A stretch of 6,985 nucleotides of DNA from Hydrogenophaga sp. Its GTDB lineage: Bacteria; Pseudomonadota; Gammaproteobacteria; Burkholderiales; Burkholderiaceae_C. Below the pieces are notes generated by a model. It searched no databases and was not told the origin of the DNA. It saw only the letters and a program-made list of their open reading frames with translations. The stretch covers positions 1-6,985 of the forward strand of contig JAABRN010000004.1 of assembly GCA_011390855.1 (NCBI GenBank), given 5' to 3'. This document shows positions 1 to 6,985 of the stretch, one piece after another (position 1 is the stretch's first letter; each line of letters begins with the position of its first letter). The translations under genes and the position numbers were made by a program.

Positions 1-1
1 T

Positions 2-1564
2 GGCGGCCAGCCGGTGGTGCACGGCATCGACTTCGCCATCCAGATGGGCGAAAAGCTGGCGCTGGTGGGTGAATCTGGTTCGGGCAAGACGGTGTCGGCG
101 CTCTCCTTGTTGCGCCTGGTACAAAACGCCGAAGTGTCCGGTTCTGCTGTTCTGCAGGGCCGCGATCTGCTGCAGATGACCGAGCATCAGCTGCGCGGTG
201 TTCGCGGGGACGAGGTGGCGGTCATTTTTCAGGAGCCGATGAGCGCGCTCAACCCGCTCTACACAGTGGGCGATCAGATCGCCGAAGTGCTGCAACTCAA
301 GAAAGGCATGACGCCTCGCCAGGCGCTGGCGGCCACGGTGGAGTTGCTGGCCTCCACGGGCATACCTGAACCTGCGCGTCGCGCAGGTGCGTTTCCCCAT
401 CAACTCAGCGGGGGCCAGCGCCAGCGCGCCATGATTTCCATGGCACTGGCCAGCCAGCCCAAGCTGCTGCTGGCCGATGAGCCCACTACCGCGCTCGATG
501 TCAGCTTGCGTGCCCAGATTCTGGATCTTCTCAGTGATCTGCAGCGGCAACACGGCATGGCGGTGTTGCTGATCACACACGATCTCAACCTGGTGCGCCG
601 GTTTGCCGACCGGGTGGCGGTGATGGAGCGTGGCCACCTGGTGGAGCAGGGCGCGGTTGATGCGGTGTTCGCAGCGCCGTCACACCCCTACACCCAGATG
701 CTGCTGGCCAGCAAGCCTGTGCGCAATGTGGTGGAGGTCGCTGCGGATGGCGCACCGTCAGCGCCCGTGCTGGAGGCGCAGGCCTTGCGCGTGAGCTATC
801 CCGTGCCCTTGCCGGGTCTGAAAGGCTGGTTCAAAAAAGGCGAGTTCGTCGCCGTGCAGTCGGCTGATCTGCGCATCGGGACTGGTCAGACCTTGGGCGT
901 CATCGGGGAGTCTGGCTCAGGCAAATCCACCCTCGCCCTGGCGGTGCTGGGCCTGCTGCCCTACCAAGGCGCTCTGGACCTGCGGGGGTCAGACTGGGTA
1001 CAGGCTCGCAAATCGGGTCAGAGCCGTGCACTGCGGCAACGCATCCAGGTGGTGTTTCAGGATCCGTTTTCTTCGCTTTCACCGCGCATGACCATCGAAC
1101 AAATCGTGGGCGAAGGCCTGTTGGTGCACCAGCCACAGTTGTCTGTGGTGGATCGGCGGGCGCGTGTCGTGGCCGCCTTGGCCGACGTTGGGTTGGTGGA
1201 CGACCCGCAGCGAGGCGGTGACTGGTTGCAACGCTATCCCCATGAGTTTTCTGGCGGGCAGCGGCAACGGTTGGCGATTGCACGGGCGCTCATCATTGAA
1301 CCGGAGTTGCTGGTGCTCGATGAGCCGACCAGTGCACTGGACGTGACTGTTCAGAAGCAGGTGCTGGCCTTGCTGCAGCGCTTGCAACAGGAGAGGGGCT
1401 TGAGCTATCTGTTGATCACCCACGATGTGGATGTGATTCAAGCCATGGCCCATGACGTGCTGGTCATGAAGGACGGTGAGGTTGTCGAGTGTGGACCCGT
1501 TGCCCAGGTACTTCAGTCGCCCGAGCACCCCTACACCCGGTCGCTGGTGCAAGCCGCATCCTGA
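2..1564 (+). CDS. Peptide ABC transporter, double ATP-binding subunit (YejF-type), 5' partial
   Basis: This subunit hydrolyses ATP on the cytoplasmic side of a peptide/oligopeptide importer and should work with two permeases and a periplasmic binding protein encoded outside the window. The frame is open to the left edge, where codons for GGQPVVHG precede the first possible GTG at base 14, so the true start lies upstream. Two complete nucleotide-binding domains are visible. The first has Walker A GESGSGKT (68-91), LSGGQ (404-418), Walker B LLLADEP (from 464) and the H-loop histidine (578-580). The second has Walker A GESGSGKS (905-928), FSGGQ (1247-1261), Walker B LVLDEP (from 1310) and its H-loop histidine (1421-1423). 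Each domain ends with a HPYT segment typical of the oligopeptide-transporter C-terminal extension. At about 520 residues it fits the YejF family (E. coli YejF is 529), although DppD-DppF fusions and GsiA are related alternatives. All catalytic motifs are intact. No terminator follows. The substrate cannot be read from this subunit. Confidence 0.93.
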   Translation, partial: GGQPVVHGIDFAIQMGEKLALVGESGSGKTVSALSLLRLVQNAEVSGSAVLQGRDLLQMTEHQLRGVRGDEVAVIFQEPMSALNPLYTVGDQIAEVLQLKKGMTPRQALAATVELLASTGIPEPARRAGAFPHQLSGGQRQRAMISMALASQPKLLLADEPTTALDVSLRAQILDLLSDLQRQHGMAVLLITHDLNLVRRFADRVAVMERGHLVEQGAVDAVFAAPSHPYTQMLLASKPVRNVVEVAADGAPSAPVLEAQALRVSYPVPLPGLKGWFKKGEFVAVQSADLRIGTGQTLGVIGESGSGKSTLALAVLGLLPYQGALDLRGSDWVQARKSGQSRALRQRIQVVFQDPFSSLSPRMTIEQIVGEGLLVHQPQLSVVDRRARVVAALADVGLVDDPQRGGDWLQRYPHEFSGGQRQRLAIARALIIEPELLVLDEPTSALDVTVQKQVLALLQRLQQERGLSYLLITHDVDVIQAMAHDVLVMKDGEVVECGPVAQVLQSPEHPYTRSLVQAAS

Positions 1565-1584
1565 CCTCCCGGCGCTGCTGAGCA

Positions 1585-1598
1585 TTGACATCGGTCAA
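1585..1598. promoter_or_regulatory. FNR/Anr-type palindromic operator (TTGAC-N4-GTCAA)
   Basis: The site is TTGACATCGGTCAA, a perfect inverted repeat with the half-site geometry of the FNR/CRP superfamily (consensus TTGAT-N4-ATCAA). The symmetry extends to seven-base arms (1583-1589 and 1594-1600). Its centre lies between 1591 and 1592. A start site near 1632-1633 would put it at about -41, the class II activation position, and GAGAAT at 1620-1625 is an acceptable -10 element at the right distance. The only downstream gene close enough is the DUF2189 membrane protein gene. The assignment to FNR/Anr rather than Dnr or another family member is inferred. Confidence 0.55.
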
Positions 1599-1619
1599 TG
1601 GCTGATGCGTGTGCCCGGG

Positions 1620-1625
1620 GAGAAT
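1620..1625 (+). promoter_or_regulatory. Candidate -10 element of an FNR-dependent promoter
   Basis: GAGAAT matches TATAAT at four of six positions (second, fourth, fifth and sixth). It begins 28.5 bases downstream of the centre of the palindrome at 1585-1598, which is what a class II FNR-type promoter needs. No good conventional -35/-10 pair exists here: the TTGACA at 1585-1590 has no -10 match 16-18 bases downstream. A start near 1632 would give a leader of roughly 50 bases before the ATG at 1684. Confidence 0.35.
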
Positions 1626-1683
1626 ACGGTTAAACGAGTGCCTCCATTCCCTGGAAATTGCCTGTTGCGGTCAGAATCCCTGC

Positions 1684-2502
1684 ATGAACGACGCCATTTC
1701 CCCAGACCCCAGCCCAGCGCCTTCGACATCCATCGACCTGAAGTCACCGTTGCGGTGGATCACGCTGGGATGGCACGATCTCCGCCGCAATCCGTTGCCC
1801 GGTTTGGCGCATGGCTTGTTGCTGGCCGTGTTTGGCTGGCTCCTCCTGTGGGCGGCGAGCGACAGGTTCTGGCTGCTCGCCGGCGCGTTCTCCGGCTTCC
1901 TGATCGTGGCGCCCATTCTGGCCACAGGCCTCTACAGCATCAGCAAGGCAGGCCAGGAGGGGGGCCGGGCCGGGCTAGGAACGGTGATTGCGCTCTGGCG
2001 CTCTGGCGATGGCCGCTTGGTGCGGTTTGGTTTGTTGCTGGGCCTGGCGGGCACGGGCTGGGTGTTGACATCGGCCGGACTGATCACCTTGTGGTCGCCT
2101 GTTCCGATCGAAAGACCGGTGGACTTCCTGCGCCATGTGGTTCTGGTGCGTGAACTGGGCCTGTTTGAAGTCTGGGTGCTGCTGGGCGCATTGCTCGCGG
2201 CGCCTGTGTACGCATCCAGCGTGATCGCCATGCCCATGCTGGTGGATACCTCGGTGCCGGTGAGCACGGCCGTGGCGCAAAGCTGGCGAACGGTGGCCAG
2301 CTACCCCGGGCCGATGGCGTTGTGGGCGGTGGTGATCGGAATATTGATGGCTGCAGGCATGTTGACGGCGCTTGCCGGTCTGGTGGTGTTGGTACCCCTG
2401 GTCGGACACGCAAGCTGGCACGCCTACTGTGACCTGGTCGATCGCGCCGTGCCTGGCCGGTCCACCGACGCCCCCGGTCCTGTGGATGGGCAGCGAACGT
2501 GA
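1684..2502 (+). CDS. DUF2189-family multi-spanning membrane protein
   Basis: This is a 272-residue integral inner-membrane protein of unknown function, recognised as DUF2189 (COG5473-like). The family signature is the N-terminal segment PLRWITLGWHDLRRNP (residues 22-37) followed by hydrophobic helices. Likely membrane segments are at about 41-58, 62-83, 114-137, 161-185 and 210-239; the last is long enough to be two. The N-terminus is Pro/Ser-rich and should be cytoplasmic, and no signal peptide is seen. I chose ATG 1684. The frame stays open back to a GTG at 1609, but those extra 25 codons are Cys-rich, unlike the family, and start upstream of the predicted transcription start. Neither start has a strong Shine-Dalgarno sequence. 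The stop codon overlaps the start of the DUF2788 gene, which implies co-translation. An FNR-type box lies about 90 bases upstream. No catalytic motif is visible and the function is unknown. Confidence 0.85.
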   Translation: MNDAISPDPSPAPSTSIDLKSPLRWITLGWHDLRRNPLPGLAHGLLLAVFGWLLLWAASDRFWLLAGAFSGFLIVAPILATGLYSISKAGQEGGRAGLGTVIALWRSGDGRLVRFGLLLGLAGTGWVLTSAGLITLWSPVPIERPVDFLRHVVLVRELGLFEVWVLLGALLAAPVYASSVIAMPMLVDTSVPVSTAVAQSWRTVASYPGPMALWAVVIGILMAAGMLTALAGLVVLVPLVGHASWHAYCDLVDRAVPGRSTDAPGPVDGQRT

Positions 2503-2720
2503 ACAACACACTGTTCGGATACACAGAGGCGCAAATTGCGCAGTTTGGACTGACCTTCGGGGTCGGTGCCTTCATTCTGTACATGCTGTTCATTGTTCTG
2601 AATCTGGCTCGCGAATCAAAAGCGGGCAAATTCGGAACCTTCATCCTTTTCCTGGTCCTGTCTTTCGGCATGATGGGATTCATGGCAAAAAACCTCATCC
2701 AGTGGATGCTAGGCATGTGA
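2499..2720 (+). CDS. DUF2788-family small two-helix membrane protein
   Basis: This 73-residue protein matches the DUF2788 family: a first hydrophobic helix (about residues 15-36), a short basic loop with the characteristic ESKAGKFGTF (39-48), and a second helix (about 47-66). It should be an inner-membrane protein; its role is not known. The start is GTG at 2499, whose TG is shared with the TGA stop of the upstream DUF2189 gene (GTGA overlap). The next in-frame Met is residue 29, inside helix one, so no later start is plausible. There is no strong Shine-Dalgarno sequence, which fits translation by reinitiation from the upstream gene. The family is common in beta-proteobacteria, and I recall it next to rimP. 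Its length is normal for the family. Confidence 0.85.
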   Translation: MNNTLFGYTEAQIAQFGLTFGVGAFILYMLFIVLNLARESKAGKFGTFILFLVLSFGMMGFMAKNLIQWMLGM

Positions 2721-2748
2721 GTTCGCATGGCAAATGATTGGCGCGATC

Positions 2749-2778
2749 TTGCAAACAGCGGGTTGAAAGCGTTACAAT
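2749..2778 (+). promoter_or_regulatory. Sigma70-like promoter for rimP-nusA-infB
   Basis: The -35 hexamer TTGCAA (2749-2754, four of six matches) and the -10 hexamer TACAAT (2773-2778, five of six) are separated by 18 bases. Transcription should start near 2785-2788, giving a leader of about 90 bases before the rimP ATG. It lies just after the DUF2788 stop codon. I found no better promoter between here and rimP. The assignment is from sequence match only. Confidence 0.6.
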
Positions 2779-2793
2779 CCTGCCTTCACGACC

Positions 2794-2826
2794 AAATGGG
2801 CGGGTTACTACCGGCCCATTTTTTTT
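2794..2826 (+). terminator. Intrinsic terminator / probable attenuator in the rimP-nusA-infB leader
   Basis: AAATGGGC (2794-2801) pairs perfectly with GCCCATTT (2814-2821). Past a single G-G mismatch the stem continues with GG (2803-2804) against CC (2811-2812), closing a six-base loop (2805-2810). The 3' arm runs into eight consecutive T residues (2819-2826). This is a textbook intrinsic terminator on the + strand. The reverse strand lacks a T tract, so it works in one direction. It can end the DUF2189-DUF2788 transcript. Because it also lies only about 10 bases after the predicted start of the promoter at 2749-2778, it is also placed to attenuate the rimP operon. Confidence 0.8.
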
Positions 2827-2877
2827 GGCCGAACGCTTTTCTCACCCAACAAACCCTCAGGGCGCGCATCACTTCCA

Positions 2878-3492
2878 ATGGCCTGGCAAGACACCGTAGA
2901 GCAAACCGTCACCGGACTGGGTTTTGACCTGGTGGATCTCGAACGATCTGCCGGTGGATTGCTGCGTGTCACCATCGACTGGCCCTGGATGCCGACAGAA
3001 GCTGGACAAGCAGCACCGGAAGAAAAGTTTGTGACGGTGGAAGACTGCGAGAAGATCACGCGGCAGCTCCAGTATCTGCTTGAGGTTGAAAACGTGGACT
3101 ACCGGCGCCTTGAAGTGGGTTCACCCGGCATTGATCGGCCGCTCAAAAAAGAGGTCGACTACGTCCGGTTTGAAGGGCAGATGGTGGACATCACTTTGAA
3201 GGCCCCCATTGGCGTGACCGGTTCCGACATTTCAGCGAACCGGAAAAAATTTCGTGGCACGCTGGAGCGTGCTGCCGACGGCGAGCAGTGGCAAATTGTC
3301 TGGAGTGATGCGCCAGAGCCCAAGCCTGGTCAGCGCGTCAGCAAGAAACGCCCGCCTGCACCATTGCAGGCGATGGCTTTTGCATTGAGTGAAGTACAGC
3401 AAGCCCGGCTTGCACCGATTGTGAATTTCAAGGGGCGCAGAGCCCCAGCTGCGGATACGGGAGACGACGGCCATGCCGCGTCAAATGAATGA
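2878..3492 (+). CDS. rimP: Ribosome maturation factor RimP
   Basis: RimP is a cytoplasmic factor that binds the free 30S subunit and is needed for its late maturation. At 204 residues it is longer than E. coli RimP (about 150), but I recall beta-proteobacterial forms near this length. The N-terminal alpha/beta domain (about 1-90) carries the family motifs VTVEDCEKITRQL (52-64) and RRLEVGSPGIDRPL (76-89); the usual SSPG is GSPG here. The C-terminal SH3-like domain (about 92-185) includes the KKFRGTL strand (123-129) and ends in a Lys/Arg stretch followed by a polar tail. A segment after residue 145 (PEPKPGQRVSKKR) accounts for part of the extra length. The chosen ATG gives the expected N-terminus (TVEQTVTGLGFDLVD). 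Its Shine-Dalgarno sequence is poor: AGGG at 2859-2862, 15 bases away. It is the first gene of the rimP-nusA-infB operon, behind the leader hairpin. Confidence 0.95.
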   Translation: MAWQDTVEQTVTGLGFDLVDLERSAGGLLRVTIDWPWMPTEAGQAAPEEKFVTVEDCEKITRQLQYLLEVENVDYRRLEVGSPGIDRPLKKEVDYVRFEGQMVDITLKAPIGVTGSDISANRKKFRGTLERAADGEQWQIVWSDAPEPKPGQRVSKKRPPAPLQAMAFALSEVQQARLAPIVNFKGRRAPAADTGDDGHAASNE

Positions 3493-3543
3493 AAAAAACC
3501 ATTGTGACTCTGAGCACGATATTCGGAAAGGCGGGCGAGTGAA

Positions 3544-5043
3544 ATGAATCGCGAAATGTTGATGCTGATCGATGCGATCTCACGCGAGAAGAACGTTGAG
3601 CGCGATCTGGTGCTGGGTGCGGTGGAGCTGGCGCTGGCCTCGGCCACCAAAAAGCTCTACAAGGGTGAGGTGGACATCCGTGTCGCCATGGATCCCGACA
3701 ACGGCGCCTACGAAACGTTCCGCCGCTGGCTGGTGGTACCCGACGAGGCAGGGTTGCAAAATCCGGACGCTGAAGAGTTGCTGTCCGACGCCCGGGACGA
3801 GCTTCCGGACATCGAAGAAGGCGACTACATCGAGAAGCCAGTGGAGAGCGTGCCGATCGGCCGCATTGGCGCGATGGCTGCCAAGCAGGTGATCCTTCAG
3901 AAGATCCGCGATGCCGAACGCGAGATGTTGCTCAACGACTTCATGTCGCGGGGCGACAAGGTGTTTGTCGGTACCGTCAAGCGCATGGACAAGGGTGACC
4001 TGATCATCGAGAGCGGCCGGGTCGAAGGCCGCCTCAAGCGCGGCGAGATGATTCCGAAGGAAAACTTCCGCACCGGCGACCGCGTTCGCGCCATGATCAT
4101 GGAAGTGGACCTGACCCTGCGCGGCGCACCCATTCTGCTGTCCCGGTCTGCTCCGGATTTCATGATCGAGCTGTTTCGCCAGGAAGTGCCTGAGATCGAG
4201 CAAGGCCTGCTCGAAATCAAGACCTGCGCCCGCGATGCGGGTTCGCGTGCCAAGATCGCCGTGCAGTCGCACGACAAGCGCATCGATCCGATCGGTACCT
4301 GTGTCGGTGTCCGGGGTTCGCGCGTCAACGGCGTGACCAATGAGCTGGCCGGCGAGCGCGTCGATATCGTGCTGTGGTCGGACGATCCGGCCCAGTTTGT
4401 CATCGGTGCCCTGGCTCCTGCCAACGTGGTCTCCATCGTGGTGGACGAAGAGCGCCATGCGATGGACGTGGTGGTGGACGAAGAAAACCTCGCGATTGCC
4501 ATTGGGCGCGGTGGGCAAAACGTGCGGCTGGCGTCCGAATTGACGGGCTGGCGCATCAACATCATGACCGCCGACGAATCTGCACAAAAGCAGGCTGAAG
4601 AGGCCGATGGCATTCGCACGGTTTTCATGGCCAAGCTCGACGTGGATCAGGAGATTGCCGATATCCTGATCGACGAAGGTTTCACCAGCCTGGAAGAGGT
4701 GGCCTATGTGCCTATCCAGGAAATGCTGGAGATCGAATCCTTTGACGAAGACACCGTCAACGAATTGCGCGCCCGTGCCAAGGATGCCTTGCTTACGATG
4801 GAAATCGCACGCGAAGAGAGTGTGGAAGAAGTCTCGCAGGACCTCCGCGACCTCGAAGGCATGAACAACGAACTGATTGGCAAGCTGGCAGATGCCGGCG
4901 TGCACACAAGAGATGAACTGGCCGATCTGGCCACCGACGAATTGACCGACATCACCGGACAGTCGCCCGAAGAGGCAACCTCGCTGATCATGTTGGCCCG
5001 CGCTCACTGGTTCGCCGGTGAACAAGCGCCATCGTCCAACTGA
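3544..5043 (+). CDS. nusA: Transcription termination/antitermination factor NusA
   Basis: NusA is a 499-residue RNA polymerase-binding protein that promotes pausing and intrinsic termination and takes part in antitermination and Rho-linked events. The length agrees with E. coli (495). Domains in order: the polymerase-binding N-terminal domain (about 1-130, beginning [17 protein letters not shown]); the S1 RNA-binding domain (about 138-200, [16 protein letters not shown]); KH1 with GVRGSRVN (255-262); KH2 with [10 protein letters not shown] (320-329); and two acidic helix-hairpin-helix repeats, AR1 (about 370-430) and AR2 (about 440-490). AR2 is the part that contacts the polymerase alpha C-terminal domain in E. 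coli, so the full proteobacterial form is present. It starts 51 bases after rimP. The Shine-Dalgarno sequence is weak (AAGG at 3528-3531, 12 bases from the ATG), but the start fits the family. Its own operon has a terminator in the leader, which suggests autoregulation. Confidence 0.98.
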   Translation: MNREMLMLIDAISREKNVERDLVLGAVELALASATKKLYKGEVDIRVAMDPDNGAYETFRRWLVVPDEAGLQNPDAEELLSDARDELPDIEEGDYIEKPVESVPIGRIGAMAAKQVILQKIRDAEREMLLNDFMSRGDKVFVGTVKRMDKGDLIIESGRVEGRLKRGEMIPKENFRTGDRVRAMIMEVDLTLRGAPILLSRSAPDFMIELFRQEVPEIEQGLLEIKTCARDAGSRAKIAVQSHDKRIDPIGTCVGVRGSRVNGVTNELAGERVDIVLWSDDPAQFVIGALAPANVVSIVVDEERHAMDVVVDEENLAIAIGRGGQNVRLASELTGWRINIMTADESAQKQAEEADGIRTVFMAKLDVDQEIADILIDEGFTSLEEVAYVPIQEMLEIESFDEDTVNELRARAKDALLTMEIAREESVEEVSQDLRDLEGMNNELIGKLADAGVHTRDELADLATDELTDITGQSPEEATSLIMLARAHWFAGEQAPSSN

Positions 5044-5074
5044 CCAGCGGAGGCCCCAGCGGAGAAAAGAACCT

Positions 5075-6985
5075 ATGACCAGTACCACCGTCGCCGAATT
5101 GGCTGCCGAGCTGAACAAGCCCACGTCCCTATTGCTGGAGCAACTCTCTGCTTCAGGGGTGCCCAAGACATCCGGGTCCGATCCCGTCACCGAATCTGAC
5201 AAGCAAATGCTGCTGGGTCACCTCAAGGCCAGCCATGGCACGGTGGGTGGTGAGCGCAAGAAGATCACGCTTGTCAAGAAATCGACGTCCGAGATCAAGC
5301 AGGCGGATGCCACGGGGCGTGCGCGCACCATTCAGGTGGAAGTGCGCAAGAAGCGCACATTCATCAAGCGGGAAGACGAAGTCGTGGTGCCTGAGTCGGA
5401 AGCACCGGTGGAAGCCGCGGAGCCCGCGCCTGTGATCGACACGGAAGAGCTGGCACGCAGGGAAGAGGACGCGCGCCGTCAAGCCGAACTGCTGCGCCGC
5501 CAGGAAGAAGAGCTGGCGCAGAAGCGCCGGGATCGCGAAGCCGAAGAGGCTCGCGAGGCCGCCAAGGCTGAGCAAGCCGAGCAAGCCCGTGAGGCTGCTG
5601 AAGCTGCGAGCAAAGCGAAATCCAAAGCCAATACCGAGAAGGTGGTTGCCGAGCCGGCGGGTGTCTCCTCGGACGAAGCCGATGCGGCTGCGCGTGTCGA
5701 GCAGCAGGAGGCAGAGGCGAAGGCCACAGAAGCCCGTGTCGCCGCGGCCAAAACACTGGCCACCAAAAATGCCGAGGCCAAGAAGGTTGAAGACGCTCGC
5801 GCCCAGGATCTGGTGGATCGGCGCCGCAAGGCAGAAGCCGAGGCCGCCAACATTCGGGCCATGATGGCTGCGCCTGCCAAGACGCTGGTTGCCAAAAAGC
5901 CCGAACCCGATCCCAAGGCAGCGACCGTCATCAAGGGCACGCTGCACAAGCCTGCTGGCACGCCAGGCAAGCCGGCGGCAACCGGTGCCACTGCGGCAGT
6001 TGCAGGCGCTGCGGGCAAAAAGGAAGTCAAGTCCGAGAACCTGTCCTCGACCTGGAAGGACGACGCGGCCAAGAAGAAGGAAATCAAAACCCGCGGAGAC
6101 ACAAGCGCCGGTCGATCGAACTGGCGGGGCGGGCCACGCGGCGGTCGTCGCGATTCACGTGACTCGCGTGACAGCGGACAGAGCAGCTTTGTGGCGCCGA
6201 CCGAGTTCAAGGCGATCGAAGTGCATGTGCCTGAGACCATCACGGTGGCTGAGTTGGCGCACAAGATGAGCTTGAAGTCGTCGGAGGTCATCAAACAATT
6301 GATGAAACTCGGCCAGATGGTCACGATCAACCAGCCGCTGGACCAGGACACCGCCATGATCGTGGTGGAGGAACTGGGCCATACCGCGGTGGTGGCAGCT
6401 CTGGACGATCCAGAAGCATTCACCGACGATGACACCACGCAACTGGAAGCTGAACTCTTGCCCCGTGCGCCGGTCGTCACCGTCATGGGCCACGTCGACC
6501 ACGGCAAAACCTCACTGCTGGACTACATTCGTCGCGCCAAAGTGGCGGCGGGAGAAGCCGGGGGCATCACGCAGCACATCGGCGCCTATCACGTGGAAAC
6601 GCCGCGCGGCATGGTGTCGTTCCTGGACACACCAGGTCACGAAGCGTTTACCGCCATGCGCGCCCGTGGTGCTCAGGCGACCGATATCGTGATCCTCGTG
6701 TGCGCCGCTGACGACGGTGTCATGCCCCAGACCAAGGAAGCCATCAAGCACGCAAAAGCGGCTGGCGTACCTCTGGTGGTGGCCATCACCAAGATCGACA
6801 AGCCCGGCATCAACATGGAAAAGGTGCGTTCCGAACTGGTGGCCGAGGAAGTCGTCCCCGAAGAGTTTGGCGGCGATGTGCCCTTTGTTGGCGTCTCTGC
6901 AAAGACCGGCGAGGGCGTTGATGCCCTGCTGGAACAGGTGCTGCTGCAAGCCGAAGTGCTGGAGCTCAAGGCACCGGTGGAGGCC
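5075..6985 (+). CDS. infB: Translation initiation factor IF-2, 3' truncated by the window
   Basis: IF2 is the GTPase that brings initiator fMet-tRNA to the 30S subunit and promotes subunit joining. The first 637 codons are present, and the frame is open at the right edge. Order: N-terminal IF2_N domain (1-52); IF2-associated segment (about 60-100); a long Ala/Glu/Lys/Arg coiled coil (about 122-260); an Ala/Lys linker and an Arg/Gly patch, [13 protein letters not shown] (350-362); a second IF2_N domain (381-435); and the G domain. GTPase motifs: G1 GHVDHGKT (472-479), switch I Thr499 in GGITQHIG, G3 DTPGH (518-522), G4 TKID (572-575) and G5 SAK (608-610). G4 has Thr where most IF2 proteins have Asn. 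Domains II, C1 and C2 lie beyond the edge. GGAG at 5061-5064, 10 bases before the ATG, supports this start. It follows nusA by 31 bases with no terminator. Confidence 0.97.
   Translation, partial: MTSTTVAELAAELNKPTSLLLEQLSASGVPKTSGSDPVTESDKQMLLGHLKASHGTVGGERKKITLVKKSTSEIKQADATGRARTIQVEVRKKRTFIKREDEVVVPESEAPVEAAEPAPVIDTEELARREEDARRQAELLRRQEEELAQKRRDREAEEAREAAKAEQAEQAREAAEAASKAKSKANTEKVVAEPAGVSSDEADAAARVEQQEAEAKATEARVAAAKTLATKNAEAKKVEDARAQDLVDRRRKAEAEAANIRAMMAAPAKTLVAKKPEPDPKAATVIKGTLHKPAGTPGKPAATGATAAVAGAAGKKEVKSENLSSTWKDDAAKKKEIKTRGDTSAGRSNWRGGPRGGRRDSRDSRDSGQSSFVAPTEFKAIEVHVPETITVAELAHKMSLKSSEVIKQLMKLGQMVTINQPLDQDTAMIVVEELGHTAVVAALDDPEAFTDDDTTQLEAELLPRAPVVTVMGHVDHGKTSLLDYIRRAKVAAGEAGGITQHIGAYHVETPRGMVSFLDTPGHEAFTAMRARGAQATDIVILVCAADDGVMPQTKEAIKHAKAAGVPLVVAITKIDKPGINMEKVRSELVAEEVVPEEFGGDVPFVGVSAKTGEGVDALLEQVLLQAEVLELKAPVEA

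Noticed and set aside
14..16. GTG at 14 as the true start of the transporter ATPase
   Set aside because: The frame is open to the window edge and the preceding codons fit the usual residues before the first Walker A, so the gene is 5' truncated.
1609..1683. GTG 1609 as the start of the DUF2189 protein
   Set aside because: It would add 25 residues with four Cys not expected in the family, has no Shine-Dalgarno sequence and lies upstream of the predicted transcription start; ATG 1684 fits better.
1476..2153. A 225-codon + strand frame running from the end of the transporter gene into the DUF2189 gene
   Set aside because: It overlaps two better-supported genes in another frame and gives an Arg/Pro/Gly-rich product with no family resemblance.
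2812..2831. Alternative hairpin CGGCC (2812-2816) with GGCCG (2827-2831) as an antiterminator
   Set aside because: It is only five base pairs and its 3' arm is transcribed after the T tract, so it cannot form in time to prevent termination, and it is weaker than the terminator stem.
2721..2877. A tRNA gene upstream of rimP, as metY is in E. coli
   Set aside because: No cloverleaf or CCA-type end is visible; the only strong structure is the terminator hairpin.
2727..2927. A 66-codon + strand frame between DUF2788 and rimP
   Set aside because: It spans the promoter, the terminator hairpin and the start of rimP, and its product has no recognisable character.
3580..5202. A 540-codon open frame on the - strand covering nusA and the start of infB
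   Set aside because: It lies opposite NusA, whose domains are unambiguous. The product is His/Gln/Asp-rich with no recognisable domain, as expected from the antisense of high-GC codons.
5207..5866. Internal translation starts in infB giving shorter IF2 isoforms, as in E. coli
   Set aside because: In-frame ATG codons (5207, 5861, 5864) and GTG 5642 lack a properly spaced Shine-Dalgarno sequence, so nothing here supports them.
5479..6507. A 342-codon open frame on the - strand opposite infB
   Set aside because: The Ser/Ala-rich low-complexity product mirrors the Ala/Glu/Lys/Arg coiled coil of IF2; it is a shadow of infB.

Overview
This window is an ordinary stretch of chromosome from a beta-proteobacterium. 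It probably belongs to the Burkholderiales, and most likely to the Comamonadaceae. That placement rests on the gene order (small DUF2788 protein, then rimP-nusA-infB), on family-level resemblance recalled for RimP, DUF2788 and IF2, and on the high-GC codon use. No database search was possible. All real genes lie on the + strand, and there is no sign of mobile elements, CRISPR arrays, rRNA or tRNA genes.

Layout. Bases 2-1564 hold the 3' part of a gene for a double-ATPase peptide ABC transporter subunit of YejF type; its start lies upstream of the window. A 119-base gap follows with no terminator, but it carries a near-ideal FNR/Anr-type palindrome (1585-1598) placed correctly to activate the next gene. 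Bases 1684-2502 encode a multi-spanning DUF2189-family membrane protein. It overlaps, through a GTGA junction, a 73-residue two-helix membrane protein of the DUF2788 family (2499-2720).

Bases 2721-2877 contain a sigma70-like promoter (TTGCAA, 18 bases, TACAAT) and, directly downstream, a strong intrinsic-terminator hairpin with an eight-T tract. Both lie upstream of rimP (2878-3492), nusA (3544-5043) and infB (5075 to the window end, truncated). These three form the conserved operon for ribosome maturation, transcription elongation/termination and translation initiation. The spacings (51 and 31 bases) and the lack of internal terminators fit a single transcript.

How it works together. The peptide transporter is functionally separate. 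The DUF2189/DUF2788 pair looks like a two-gene membrane unit that may be oxygen-regulated. The rimP-nusA-infB operon probably has an attenuator in its leader, which would let NusA, a factor that stimulates intrinsic termination, limit its own synthesis. I found no clearly new system. The best leads are the leader attenuator, the FNR-type box over the uncharacterised membrane pair, and the TKID variant of the IF2 guanine-recognition motif.
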